From Bacteroidota bacterium (GTDB taxonomy: Bacteria; Bacteroidota; Bacteroidia; Cytophagales; Cyclobacteriaceae): a stretch of 64,000 nucleotides of DNA. The DNA lies in contig JACZXH010000002.1 of the NCBI GenBank assembly GCA_022571715.1, forward strand, positions 1-64,000, written 5' to 3'. The translations under genes and the position numbers were made by a program. The notes under the pieces are model-generated. The model saw only the letters and a list, made by a program, of their open reading frames with translations, did no database searches and was not told the DNA's origin. Below, one piece after another: positions 32,805 to 43,197 of the stretch (position 1 is the stretch's first letter; each line of letters begins with the position of its first letter).

Positions 32805-33965
32805 TCACTCCATACTATCAATCACCAGTTTTACCATCTCCCCCATGTTTGGTGGGTTAAGCCAACGGGTTACGATTACCAGATCATGCTTTTCGTCCAC
32901 TACAATATAATTTCCTCCAAAACCTGCCGCATAATAAATTGTATTGGGCACGCCTTCTATTTGCCGACTGCCCTTGTTGAGCCACCACATATACCCGTAG
33001 CTTTCATTAGCGTTGGAAGGCTGTTGCACCATTTCCACCCATTTTTCGGAGATCAATTGTTTTCCATTCCAGTTACCTTTTCGCAGAAACAAAAGTCCGA
33101 ACCGGGCATGATCCATGGTGCTTATAAAAACACCTCCTCCGGAATGTCCACCACCGCTCACCGACTGCATTTTAATACCATCCACGTTTACCCACGAAGA
33201 TTCGTACCCATACCAACGCCAGGTAGATGAGGCCCCGATGGGGTCCATAATTTTTTCTTTCAGCACCATGGGTAACGGTTTTCGCCAGACCTGAAGTAGC
33301 GAATAGGCAAGTACATTTACTCTGACGTCGTTGTATTTGAAATTCGTACCCGGCTCTTTAAGCTCACGGTATTTCCAGTCATCAATACCACCTTCTTTTT
33401 GCGGTCTGTCACCCCAGTCGGGCATTCCAAACAGGACACCCGACCAGTCTGATGACTGATTCAGCAGGTGGTGCCAGGTAATGTTTGAATTGTGTTCACC
33501 TTCAAATGTGCCGTCCCATACATATTGATCAACATGATCATTCACATCGGTAATTAATCCGTCATCGAGCGCCAGACCTGCCACTGAGGACAGGTAACTT
33601 TTGGTTACACTGAATGTCATATCCACGCGATTTAAATCTCCCCACCGGGCAATGATGTACCCGTCTTTAATTATCATGCCCGCTGGTCCGCCTCTCTTTT
33701 TGGTAGGCCCGGAAATTTTATGATATGGTTCATGCGCAAATCCCTCTAATATCGCGATACGCAGGTCGTGAACTCCGGTGTATTCGTTTGATTTGGCAAA
33801 TTCCACAGCCATAGACAGCTTTTTTGCATCAACGCCAAGCTCCTGAGGCGATCTGAACTCCCATTTATTTCCTTTTGGCGGGTAATACTTGTGCTGAGAA
33901 AATAATTGTAACGATGACAAAAAAACCAGCACCAGGATAATAAGTTGTGATTTAATATTTTTCAT
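32805..33965 (-). CDS. Secreted serine hydrolase (beta-lactamase/class C family)
   Basis: MTFSVTKSYLSSVAGLALDDGLI (SxxK), KYNDVRVNVLAYSLL (YxN-like), GHSGGGVFIS. Confidence 0.9.
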   Translation of the reverse strand: MKNIKSQLIILVLVFLSSLQLFSQHKYYPPKGNKWEFRSPQELGVDAKKLSMAVEFAKSNEYTGVHDLRIAILEGFAHEPYHKISGPTKKRGGPAGMIIKDGYIIARWGDLNRVDMTFSVTKSYLSSVAGLALDDGLITDVNDHVDQYVWDGTFEGEHNSNITWHHLLNQSSDWSGVLFGMPDWGDRPQKEGGIDDWKYRELKEPGTNFKYNDVRVNVLAYSLLQVWRKPLPMVLKEKIMDPIGASSTWRWYGYESSWVNVDGIKMQSVSGGGHSGGGVFISTMDHARFGLLFLRKGNWNGKQLISEKWVEMVQQPSNANESYGYMWWLNKGSRQIEGVPNTIYYAAGFGGNYIVVDEKHDLVIVTRWLNPPNMGEMVKLVIDSME

Positions 33966-34061
33966 TTAAGGCAAGATTGTACATTGTCTGAACGATTCAC
34001 GGATGTGAATTTATTCACTTTTTATAATTAATTAAAAGGTAACCAATATTAGCTACGCCTT

Positions 34062-35012
34062 TCAACTTTTTTCGCCATGACTTTTATCGTAGGCAGAAAT
34101 GATATCCTTCACAATCCGGTGTCGTATTACATCATGTCCTCTGAACTGGACAAACCCTATATCCTTAACGGATTGAAGTACTTCGACGGCTTCGATCAAT
34201 CCTGATTTTTGATTTTTCGGGAGGTCAGTCTGTGTGGTATCCCCGGTTACGATCACTTTGGAGCTGGGACCCATTCGGGTAAGAAACATTTTGATCTGCA
34301 TGGGAGTTGTATTCTGTGCCTCATCCAGCAGAATGAATGCGTTATCCAGCGTCCGGCCTCGCATATAGGCCAATGGGGCTATCTCAATGATCCTATTCTC
34401 TTCGTAATATTTAAGTTTTTCTGCAGGCACCATATCATCAAGGGCATCATACACCGGTCTCAGATACGGATCGATTTTCTCCCTCAGATCACCAGGCAGA
34501 AAACCGAGATTCTCACCTGCCTCTACGGCCGGCCTCGTAATAATTATTTTTTTTACTTCTTTGTTTTTCAGCGCCTTCACGGCAAGCGCAACAGAAATAT
34601 ATGTTTTCCCCGTGCCGGCAGGCCCAAGGGCAAATACAAGGTCATTTTCTTTACAGAGATTAACCAATTTCTGCTGATTGATGGTTTTTGCCTTGATCAG
34701 ATTACCATGCGTGCCATATATCAATACTTCTTCACTTGAAGGCATCCTGGGAGTAAGTTCTCCCTCATTCAAACAATTTTTCACCGTATCGGCAGACAAC
34801 ATACCAGATTCATTAAAATGGTCAATGAGTTTGAGTATCACCTGATTAATCTTAATTACATCGGTGGGGTTTCCTTTTATGTGTATAGTACTGCCTCTTG
34901 AAATTATTTTACTGGTAGGAAAGGCCGTAGCTACCGCTTTAATATTCTTATTCTGAACACCTAGAAATTCGGTAAGAGAAATATTTTCTATCTGAATTGT
35001 TTTTTCAACCAA
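34062..35012 (-). CDS. PhoH family ATPase
   Basis: FALGPAGTGKTYISVALAVKAL, ITRPAVEAGENLGFLPGDL, LLDEAQNTTPMQIKMFLTRMG. Confidence 0.95.
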   Translation of the reverse strand: MVEKTIQIENISLTEFLGVQNKNIKAVATAFPTSKIISRGSTIHIKGNPTDVIKINQVILKLIDHFNESGMLSADTVKNCLNEGELTPRMPSSEEVLIYGTHGNLIKAKTINQQKLVNLCKENDLVFALGPAGTGKTYISVALAVKALKNKEVKKIIITRPAVEAGENLGFLPGDLREKIDPYLRPVYDALDDMVPAEKLKYYEENRIIEIAPLAYMRGRTLDNAFILLDEAQNTTPMQIKMFLTRMGPSSKVIVTGDTTQTDLPKNQKSGLIEAVEVLQSVKDIGFVQFRGHDVIRHRIVKDIISAYDKSHGEKS

Positions 35013-35183
35013 ATTAATTGCGCTTTAAGTGATACGGTTAATTAATAGTAATAATACACCTGATTTGAAGGCGGAAAAATTGCAATATATTATTCGTAAT
35101 ATCAGAATGTAATTTATCGTTTTATAGAGCAAATTTTAATTATTTTTGCTTTTGTAAAAATACGCATTTTTTTAAAAGGGTAC

Positions 35184-35957
35184 ATGGCGCTGATAACATT
35201 TTTATCTGACTTTGGGCTGAAAGACCACTATGTAGCTGCAGTAAAAGCCTGCATTCTCCGTATCAATTCGGGCCTTCAGATTGTTGATATCAGTCATGAA
35301 ATAGCCCCCTGCAACCTGGCCCAGGCTTCATTTACCCTGCAGGCTGTTTTTAGGGACTTTCCGGAAGGCTCGGTGCATTTGGTAGCTGTTAATTCTTCTA
35401 ACGGGCCCGATGATAAATTTCTTGCACTAAAATTGGAAGAACATTTTTTCCTCGGAAATGACAACGGACTATGGGGGCTTATCAGCAAAAGCGAATCTTC
35501 ACATGTTGTTGACATAAATTCACTGAAACCGCAGCAAACTTCGTTTCCGGCAAAAGATATTCTGGCGCCTGCAGCAGCAAAACTGGCCAGTGGTACGTCG
35601 TTGTTTGATCTTGGCGAGCAGATTAAAACATACAAAAGAATGCTGGACCGCATTGCCCGGGCAACTAAAAAGCAGATTTCAGGCCATGTAATTCATATAG
35701 ACAATTACGGAAACCTTATTACCAACATCCGGTTTGAAGATTTTGCAATTCTGAGCAAGAATAAATCCTATACGGTTACATTCGGAAGGGAATACACCAG
35801 TAATATACAAGGTTCTTATAACGGAGTGGACAGCGGGGATACTTTCTTACTGTTTAATTCCTCTGGTTTGCTGGAAATCGGAATTAACAATGGTCATGCA
35901 GGCCACCTGCTCGGCCTGGGGTTTGACAGTCCGGTAATCATCCAGTTCGAAGAATAA
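35184..35957 (+). CDS. S-adenosyl-L-methionine hydroxide adenosyltransferase (DUF62)
   Basis: ITFLSDFGLKDHYVAAVKA, ISHEIAPCNLAQASF, VIHIDNYGNLITNI. Confidence 0.93.
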   Translation: MALITFLSDFGLKDHYVAAVKACILRINSGLQIVDISHEIAPCNLAQASFTLQAVFRDFPEGSVHLVAVNSSNGPDDKFLALKLEEHFFLGNDNGLWGLISKSESSHVVDINSLKPQQTSFPAKDILAPAAAKLASGTSLFDLGEQIKTYKRMLDRIARATKKQISGHVIHIDNYGNLITNIRFEDFAILSKNKSYTVTFGREYTSNIQGSYNGVDSGDTFLLFNSSGLLEIGINNGHAGHLLGLGFDSPVIIQFEE

Positions 35958-36057
35958 TAGATTAGTACAAACTAAGCTTCATGAATTAAGTGAATTATGA
36001 ATATGCATGGGCCAGGAATAGGTCCAGGTTGGAAATAAAGATATAAAAACATGTAGT

Positions 36058-36384
36058 ATGCTGATACGTATTGTAAGAATGACATTTCATGAGGACAAAG
36101 TGGGTGATTTTCTTCGGATCTTCGAAGAGTCGAAACATAAGATCCGGGCATTCCCCGGATGTAGCCACCTTGAACTATACCAGGATTATAACGCCACTCA
36201 TATTTTCTCAACCTATTCATATTGGGATAACGAGGAGGCTATTAATAAATATCGCAATTCCGAATTGTTTAAATCAGTATGGTCCCATACGAAAGCGCTT
36301 TTTGCAGGAAAAACAATGGCATTTTCTTATAAATTAGTGGACGGACCGATTGGCGAAAATCCTGTTTCAAAAGGAATAAATTAA
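36058..36384 (+). CDS. ABM-fold monooxygenase-like protein
   Basis: 108 aa; IRIVRMTFHEDKVGDFLRIFEESKHKIRAFPGCSHLELYQD...YSYWDNEEAINKYRNSELFK. Confidence 0.8.
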   Translation: MLIRIVRMTFHEDKVGDFLRIFEESKHKIRAFPGCSHLELYQDYNATHIFSTYSYWDNEEAINKYRNSELFKSVWSHTKALFAGKTMAFSYKLVDGPIGENPVSKGIN

Positions 36385-36571
36385 CCGATTGTCCACCATG
36401 GTGAAACGAAGGTGGGAAGAATCTCACGAATTGTTACACACTTTACTATGAGACAGCCTCGTGTATGGATATCCCAAAACAGGAGCTATGCTTTGTGGAA
36501 GGGCATGGTACAAACAGAAAAATATACTTAATCAGATATATTCGGATATATACTGACATTTAAAAATATTA

Positions 36572-37189
36572 TCAATTGGATATTTCTTTTTTTAACTTAT
36601 CGCCGAAAACGGCTTTAAGCTTTTCAATTTTAGGAGCAATCACATACTGACAGTAAGGCTGTGATCTGTTCAGATCGTAGTACTCCTGATGATAGTTTTC
36701 TGCAGTATAGAAATCCTTGAAGGGTGTTATTTCCGTGACAATCGGATCGCGGAACGCCCCAGATCGGTTGAGTTTGTCTTTGTAATGTTCTGCTAGTTCT
36801 TTTTGCTCTTCATTGTGATAAAATATAGCGGACCGGTACTGGGTGCCAACATCTGCACCCTGCCTGTTAAGTGTGGTCGGATCATGCGTTTTCCAAAAAA
36901 CTTCAAGCAATTCGCTAAAACTTATAACTTCCGGATCGAAAACAACCTGTACCACTTCCGCGTGGCCTGTCCTACCTGCAACCACCTCATTATATGCCGG
37001 ATTTTTAACATTTCCTCCGGAGTACCCTGAAATTGCCGTTTCAACCCCATCGATTCGCTCAAAAATGGCTTCTGTACACCAGAAACACCCTGAACCAAAA
37101 GTTACTGTTTCTTTATTTTTCATAGTTTCCTGTGCGTATATACCAAAGGTAATAAATGAATTCAGCAAAAGTATTGTCCATTTTCTCAT
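36572..37189 (-). CDS. msrA: Peptide-methionine (S)-S-oxide reductase
   Basis: VTFGSGCFWCTEAIFERIDGVETAISGYSGG, GTQYRSAIFYH. Confidence 0.95.
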   Translation of the reverse strand: MRKWTILLLNSFITFGIYAQETMKNKETVTFGSGCFWCTEAIFERIDGVETAISGYSGGNVKNPAYNEVVAGRTGHAEVVQVVFDPEVISFSELLEVFWKTHDPTTLNRQGADVGTQYRSAIFYHNEEQKELAEHYKDKLNRSGAFRDPIVTEITPFKDFYTAENYHQEYYDLNRSQPYCQYVIAPKIEKLKAVFGDKLKKEISN

Positions 37190-37234
37190 GATATAGTATA
37201 TGCAATTTTAAGCGAAAGGTTTCATTTATTTAAA

Positions 37235-38986
37235 TTAATTTACAGATGTTTCTCTCTTACATTCATTAAAAATCCTGAATTCACAACTTTCACAAATGCT
37301 TTTAACCAATTGAGGAAATATTTTTTCGATCGCTTTCTCCTTGTATGGAAATATATTTTCCTCTCCAATTTCATCTATATATCCACCCTTTTCGAGCACA
37401 TTTTTTACAGATATTGTTAAGCTGCTGAGATATAACGCACCACCCTTTGCCCTGAGACTTATGGCTTCATTTGCCAATAATTCCGCACCGGCTACATCCA
37501 GCAGGTTTACGCCGCTGCATACAATCAGAATATGTCTGTAAACAAGCTTTTCTTCTGCCAGACGACCGGCTATATGATCAACCGATCCGAAAAAGATCGA
37601 ACCGTCAATCCTCAAAATCTTCAACTGAGGACATTCCTGGAGGTGTTCCCTTTTTGCATTGGTGAACTTTCTTCGCAAGTGTTTCGGGTCAGGCGCCATC
37701 GCCACAATGCTTGGACGCGATGTTCTTTGCAGGTAAAAAATCAGCGAAAAAATAACACCCAGATATATGGCATATTCAAGATCCAGGAAAATAGTCGAAA
37801 AAAAAGTGATTAAAAGTACAGAAGTTTCGCGCTTACTGGCTCTCAGGATTTGCCTGATATAATGAAAATCAATTATATTGTAAGCAACCAGCAAAATAAT
37901 TCCTCCCATAGCCGGTATCGGCAGATATGCGGTCAGCGGAGCAATAAAAAGCAAGGATGCCATAAGAATAAATGCTGCAAAAATGGCAGCCATAGGAGTT
38001 TTAGCTCCAGCCTGATAATTAACACCCGATCGTGTAAATGAGCCTGACCCGGCATAACAAGAAAAAAAGCTTCCCACCATATTGGATAACCCCTGCCCGA
38101 TAAATTCCTGATTGCCGTCAATTCGCTGTCCCGACCGTGTTCCGATAGATCGTGCGATTGCAACCGCTTCAATTAACCCAAGCAAGGCAATAGCAAACGC
38201 ATTGGGGGCAAGTTCTTTTATGGTAGATAAATTCAGTACTGGTACCGCAAATGGCGGCAGATGCGACGGCAATTCGCCTACCAGCATAACGCCGTGGGCT
38301 TCACTGCCAATAAAATAACTCAATAAACTTCCTGCCACCATGGCAATCAATAGATTCGGCCACATTGGGCTTATTTTTTTAATTATGATGGCTGTTGTAA
38401 GCGTGGTAATGGCAATCAATAAAACATATATATTTATATCTCCTAAATGTGTGCCGATCATATACCATGTATCCTTAAAAGAAGTTCCCCCTGTGATTTG
38501 AAATCCGAAAATATGATTCAACTGGCTTGTAGCAATTAGCAATGCCGCACCTGCAGTAAATCCAATCACCACCGAGTGTGATACGAAGTTTATGAGTGTA
38601 CCCAAACGCGACAATCCTAATACAAACTGGATTAATCCGGCCATAAATGTAAGGGCAAGGGCCAGCCGAACAAAATCAGCTGATGACGGCTCTGCAAACT
38701 GGCTGATTGCCGCGAAAATAACGATGGAAATAGCTGTGGTCGGACCCGAAATCAGATGCCTGGATGATCCGAATAGCGCTGCCACCACCGGAGTGACCAT
38801 GGCGGTATATAATCCATATACCGGAGGCAAACCTGCGATCATGGCAAATGCCACACCCTGAGGCAACACAATCACTGCACCTGTAATCCCGGCTAACAAA
38901 TCAGATTTCAGTGATTGCTTTGTGATGCTTTTACCCCAAACCAGAAAAGGGAATAGTTGATATATTAAGTTCTTTTTCAAAAACAA
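37235..38986 (-). CDS. SulP family anion transporter with STAS domain
   Basis: LLAGITGAVIVLPQGVAFAMIAGLPPVYGLYTAMV and C-terminal STAS region. Confidence 0.95.
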   Translation of the reverse strand: MFLKKNLIYQLFPFLVWGKSITKQSLKSDLLAGITGAVIVLPQGVAFAMIAGLPPVYGLYTAMVTPVVAALFGSSRHLISGPTTAISIVIFAAISQFAEPSSADFVRLALALTFMAGLIQFVLGLSRLGTLINFVSHSVVIGFTAGAALLIATSQLNHIFGFQITGGTSFKDTWYMIGTHLGDINIYVLLIAITTLTTAIIIKKISPMWPNLLIAMVAGSLLSYFIGSEAHGVMLVGELPSHLPPFAVPVLNLSTIKELAPNAFAIALLGLIEAVAIARSIGTRSGQRIDGNQEFIGQGLSNMVGSFFSCYAGSGSFTRSGVNYQAGAKTPMAAIFAAFILMASLLFIAPLTAYLPIPAMGGIILLVAYNIIDFHYIRQILRASKRETSVLLITFFSTIFLDLEYAIYLGVIFSLIFYLQRTSRPSIVAMAPDPKHLRRKFTNAKREHLQECPQLKILRIDGSIFFGSVDHIAGRLAEEKLVYRHILIVCSGVNLLDVAGAELLANEAISLRAKGGALYLSSLTISVKNVLEKGGYIDEIGEENIFPYKEKAIEKIFPQLVKSICESCEFRIFNECKRETSVN

Positions 38987-39043
38987 AATTTAAGACAAAT
39001 TAAAAAGGCCGACAGAAAATGCTGCTCAATCCGCTACATTTAT

Positions 39044-39154
39044 TTATTCAGGTAAAATGACACCTAGAGGAACATCATGTTCTGATTTACAGGCAACCGT
39101 ACAGGCGTGACATCCGATACATTTCCTGTTGTCGATAATAAAACCGTATTTCAT
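39044..39154 (-). pseudogene. Truncated 4Fe-4S ferredoxin of the DmsB/NrfC-like oxidoreductase type
   Basis: 36-codon frame MKYGFIIDNRKCIGCHACTVACKSEHDVPLGVILPE*. The first Cys cluster is intact; the rest of the protein is missing. Confidence 0.75.
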
Positions 39155-39359
39155 ATTATGAGGATCATTTTTATCAGGTTATATATTTTCAATGAAGGGT
39201 TACCAAGTTATTCAAAAAATTGAACATATGAAAGAATGCCAGGCAGGTGTTAGCGAAGGATCTGTTAATATTAAAACAGGGTGGCGACTAGACAGATACT
39301 ACCCACGCCGTGGTGTGGTCACAATGACAGGAAATGAAGTCAGCCGATTTAAGTTGTGG

Positions 39360-40256
39360 TCACCAATTCCTTTTTTGCCCTAACTGAAATGTTCTGGAAA
39401 TATTGAATCCAAACCGGATATCACCATCCAAGAAATCATCCACAGTTTCGGTGATAAAGCCTTTTTCAAACGGAGCATTGGTGTTGGTGAACATCAATTG
39501 AAATACGTGTCCACCGGTTTCAATGTCGATTCCAATTCCGATTAGATCAAACGTTTCAGTCGAGGTCAGCGGGTTAAACCGATGGTAGTACTCCATAGTT
39601 AGGGCCAAACTACGTGTTAGCTTATACCGTAATCCGCCACCGAGATAGTATATATCGTTATCATCCTCAGCCGATGGAACGGCGTTTAAATGCACCATAC
39701 CCGGTATTAGCTGAAAAGAAAAGTTGCTGTTGAATTTTCTTGCGATCAGTAATTGAAACGTATAACCAATCCGGTCTGCAAAGTTAATATTCTGCCCTTC
39801 TGAGCGCACTGAATTAATGGCATAGCTTGAAAACAAGACCATCGAAACCGGCGATCGCTGTTCGCCGGTTTTCTGCCGGAGAAATTTCCATTTTACAAAA
39901 CCATCGTACGTTTTATTGAATGAACTTCTTCCAACTCCAATATTGAGAACATCCGTAATGCCGTACTCGAGTGCAAGTCGTATATTGGCTTCATCCAGTC
40001 CGAAAAATTCGTATATCCCATTATTTATCCTGCCAAACCGGTGTGATATAAGAAATTCAAGTGCTTTTTTATTTCTCAGTTTGGTGGAATGGCCGTTGAT
40101 AATGCGGGTGCCTTTAAATGTGGCGATGACGTAATTGACAGATTCATCTGTTTCATCCAATAGGTCTAGCAAATCATCCTGGGCAAAAACCGGGAATGAA
40201 GAAAACAGAAGAAGGGCAAAAAAAACATATTTACTTTTCATAGCGCTTATATTCAA
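39360..40256 (-). CDS. DUF5777-like outer-membrane beta-barrel protein
   Basis: 298 aa, signal peptide, VIATFKGTRIINGHSTKLRNKKALEFLISHRFGRINNGIYEFFGLDEANIRLALEYGITD. Confidence 0.8.
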   Translation of the reverse strand: MNISAMKSKYVFFALLLFSSFPVFAQDDLLDLLDETDESVNYVIATFKGTRIINGHSTKLRNKKALEFLISHRFGRINNGIYEFFGLDEANIRLALEYGITDVLNIGVGRSSFNKTYDGFVKWKFLRQKTGEQRSPVSMVLFSSYAINSVRSEGQNINFADRIGYTFQLLIARKFNSNFSFQLIPGMVHLNAVPSAEDDNDIYYLGGGLRYKLTRSLALTMEYYHRFNPLTSTETFDLIGIGIDIETGGHVFQLMFTNTNAPFEKGFITETVDDFLDGDIRFGFNISRTFQLGQKRNW

Positions 40257-40767
40257 AATTAACTGTTACCTCTACCTCCTCTGCAATATTCTGAAACAGC
40301 AGTGAAGGTATTTGAATTTCATAATCTTCCAGCTTAACAATAAATTTGCTCTTGATAATTAATTTTTCACTTTTAAAAATCAAATTTCCCAGAATCTTGA
40401 CGTTTCGTTTTACACCGTGAATCTCCAACTTACCTTCGGCCCATACGTCATTGTTTTCAACCCCTTTTTCAAAGTCAAGCACATTACCTCTAAATGTTAT
40501 TTTAGGATATTTATCCGACTCCATATACTTTTCATTGAAATGCTCCTGCATTAGTGACTTTGCAAACTGAAACTGATTAACAGGTATTGAAAAAACAAAA
40601 TCACCGTTATCGGCATCAAATACGCTTTTTGCTTTTTCATTCCGTGCTTCAATATCTTCAAGTAGTGCACTTGAGAAAAAAACGATATTGCTTTTTTCAG
40701 AAATATACTTCTGCCCTACGACAGATGTGCAGATAAATAGTAAAACCAGAAGGGATATGGATTTCAT
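40231..40767 (-). CDS. YceI family secreted protein
   Basis: FDADNGDFVFSIPVNQFQFAKSLMQEHFNEKYMESDKYPKITFRG...EGKLEIHGVKRNVKI. Confidence 0.9.
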   Translation of the reverse strand: MKSISLLVLLFICTSVVGQKYISEKSNIVFFSSALLEDIEARNEKAKSVFDADNGDFVFSIPVNQFQFAKSLMQEHFNEKYMESDKYPKITFRGNVLDFEKGVENNDVWAEGKLEIHGVKRNVKILGNLIFKSEKLIIKSKFIVKLEDYEIQIPSLLFQNIAEEVEVTVNFEYKRYEK

Positions 40768-40928
40768 ATCAGTTTAACTAAATACGTGATTTTTATTCAT
40801 AACAACAAATCGTAAGTATTGGTTAACGGGTCCAGTTATACATGCCCATTTCTTTTTATAATTATGCAGAACAAATAAATCGGGCTTTATTTACTGAATA
40901 GATTATCTATGCTAATAATACCATGCCA

Positions 40929-41130
40929 TTAATTATCAATTGCCCCGTCATCCACCCAGCATGCAATCAAATCGATCTGCTCGTTAGTTAGTGAACATTT
41001 TAATTTTGAATAATTATTTAATACTTCATTTTTATTTTCCCTAGATAAATTTATTAACAAGTATCTGATAATTAGCGAAATATAGAAAAGGATTTCCAGT
41101 TCATTCAGAAATCCCTTGAAATCATAACTA
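40929..41130 (-). pseudogene. Decayed C-terminal remnant of a cytochrome-c-like domain
   Basis: Minus-strand frame ending ..LKCSLTNEQIDLIACWVDDGAIDN*, the usual C-terminus of Bacteroidota c-type cytochrome-like domains; no intact CxxCH part found. Confidence 0.5.
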
Positions 41131-41196
41131 CCCGTTACTCCCTATGTCGCCCTGTGCTAACAGCGTACTCAGGTCAGAATCACTGTTGTATACATT
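41128..41196 (-). pseudogene. Detached C-terminal fragment of a CHRD-domain protein
   Basis: NVYNSDSDLSTLLAQGDIGSNG*, matching CHRD module ends such as VNVHKSDSELGVLVAKGDIGAYAL and the IAKGNIGSNSN* end of the adjacent gene. Confidence 0.6.
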
Positions 41197-41244
41197 GCGT
41201 GTGCCCGTAGAGCAAAATTGTCGATACTATTTACAATCTTGGGC

Positions 41245-43197
41245 TTAGTTGCTGTTGCTTCCGATGTTGCCTTTTGCAATCTGACTGAAATTGACTTCAT
41301 GGATAATCACATGGCCGTCAAAATCAAGAATTTGTGCATATGTAAGCTCATCGCCATCGTTATCCATTTGTTCTACATTGGTTATACTTTGTCCAGTATC
41401 GCCACTTACTTCATTAAATGTAAATAATATACTTCCCCCTGTGGCTACACTGTTTTCGTGGATGTGTGCCGGGAGACTATCGCCTGATTTTGTGCCTGAC
41501 ATTTGAATTGTAGCAATCGAAAATCCGCTTTTACGCTCAGCAAATGTTATTATTCCGCTTACACCGGAACTATTCACCTCATCCAGGTTATATACTTTTG
41601 TTTCTCCTGTCAATACATTCTGGCCAATATCTCCGTTCGCCACAACGGTAAATTGTACAGGACTGGGATGAACAGTAATATGGCCGTCAAAATTGATTAA
41701 ATCTTCGTATGACAACGGCGATCCGTCATCCAGGAATTGGACATTAGTAATACTAATACCGGTTTCTCCGATAATATTATTAAAACTCACATCGATAGTC
41801 CCTCCTTCAAGCGAGGTGTTTTTATGAATGTGTGTGGCATGATTATTCCCACTGGTTGTGCCTTCCATGGTTATCGTCACAAGTGTTGATCCATTATTTC
41901 TTTCTTCAAATAAAGCGATACCATTTATATTATCAGCCGATGAAGAAGCCAGTGTATATAGTTCCGATTCGCCGGTTAACGCATTCTGGCCAATATCTCC
42001 CTTTGCAATTATTGTAAATTGTCCAGTGCCCGGATGAACGACAATATGACCGTCGAATGCAACCAACTCATCATAGGTAATGGGTGTACCATTATCCTTT
42101 TCACTTACATTGGTTATGCTCTTGCCTGTTGACCCATTTACATTCGTTAAGCTGACATCAATTGTTCCTCCTTCAAGTGCTGTATTTAAATGAATATGAG
42201 TTGCATGATTGATGCCCTCAGAAGTTCCTTGCAGGGTCATAATAATAAGTGTTGCCCCGCTGATTCTCTCTGAAAACACGGCTATTCCACTAATGTTTTC
42301 TAAAGAATATGCGGATATTATATATTCTTCAGTCATGCCTGTGAGCACATTTTGGCCGACATCGCCGGTTGCAACAATGGTCGAAAAGTTTGTTTCGCTT
42401 TGATGTATTTTCAGATGGCCATTTAAACTAATAATGTCACTGTACATTACAGGTGTACCGTCGTCCATCTGAGCTACATTGGTCTCACTCAGTCCGGTTG
42501 CTCCATCCACATTATTCAAAGAAATAATAATACTTCCGCTTTCGGAGACAGAATTCGCATGAATGTGTACCGGATGATCCATTCCTTCGGAAGTACCTGA
42601 AAGAGCTACCAGCACCAACGTTTCCCCATTGATACGTTCTGAAAACCGTATATCTCCTTTTATGGATTCGGCTGTAAGACTCAGTACAGACACGGAAGTT
42701 TCAATACCTGAAAGGGCGTAAGCGCCTATATCGCCTTTTGCCACCAGCACGCCAAGTTCGCTGTCGCTCTTATGCACATTTACGTTGCCATCAAAAAGGA
42801 TCAGCTCGGAATAGGTGATTATCGTACCGTCAGCGAGTGATGCAACTTCAGTCTCACTTTTACCTGTTGTGCCATCCACGTTGGTCAACGATATCAGAAT
42901 ACTGCCTGGTTCAGCAGCATATCCGGAATGGATATGGACTGGGTATGACTCCCCGACAGTTGTTCCGGAAAGACTGACGGTAATCAGCGTACTGTTGTCA
43001 TCGCGCTCGGCAAAGGTGATTGTTCCATTTATAGCGAAATCACCAATATCTTCCAAAACATATACTTCCTTAATTCCGGTAAGTCCGATATCAATATCAA
43101 CTTCAGGGTCCTTATTGTCACAAGCAGAAGTCAGGACCAGAGATGAAAGAAATATAATACGAAATACCATGCTATTCAGTTCGATATGATTTTTCAT
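41245..43197 (-). CDS. Lipoprotein with five tandem CHRD domains
   Basis: 650 aa, LVLTSACDNK lipobox, repeated HIH..(S/E)GG(S/T)I.(I/V)S..NV.G.TG.S.TNV and AKGDIGQNALTG linkers. Confidence 0.93.
   Translation of the reverse strand: MKNHIELNSMVFRIIFLSSLVLTSACDNKDPEVDIDIGLTGIKEVYVLEDIGDFAINGTITFAERDDNSTLITVSLSGTTVGESYPVHIHSGYAAEPGSILISLTNVDGTTGKSETEVASLADGTIITYSELILFDGNVNVHKSDSELGVLVAKGDIGAYALSGIETSVSVLSLTAESIKGDIRFSERINGETLVLVALSGTSEGMDHPVHIHANSVSESGSIIISLNNVDGATGLSETNVAQMDDGTPVMYSDIISLNGHLKIHQSETNFSTIVATGDVGQNVLTGMTEEYIISAYSLENISGIAVFSERISGATLIIMTLQGTSEGINHATHIHLNTALEGGTIDVSLTNVNGSTGKSITNVSEKDNGTPITYDELVAFDGHIVVHPGTGQFTIIAKGDIGQNALTGESELYTLASSSADNINGIALFEERNNGSTLVTITMEGTTSGNNHATHIHKNTSLEGGTIDVSFNNIIGETGISITNVQFLDDGSPLSYEDLINFDGHITVHPSPVQFTVVANGDIGQNVLTGETKVYNLDEVNSSGVSGIITFAERKSGFSIATIQMSGTKSGDSLPAHIHENSVATGGSILFTFNEVSGDTGQSITNVEQMDNDGDELTYAQILDFDGHVIIHEVNFSQIAKGNIGSNSN
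41250..43080 (-). repeat. Five tandem about 360-bp CHRD modules
   Basis: Module boundaries marked by GDIGAYALSG, GDVGQNVLTG, GDIGQNALTG, GDIGQNVLTG and GNIGSNSN. Confidence 0.85.

Noticed and set aside
39192-39383. 63-aa plus-strand ORF that might have been part of a molybdoenzyme remnant
   Set aside because: No recognisable oxidoreductase motif and opposite strand to the ferredoxin stump.
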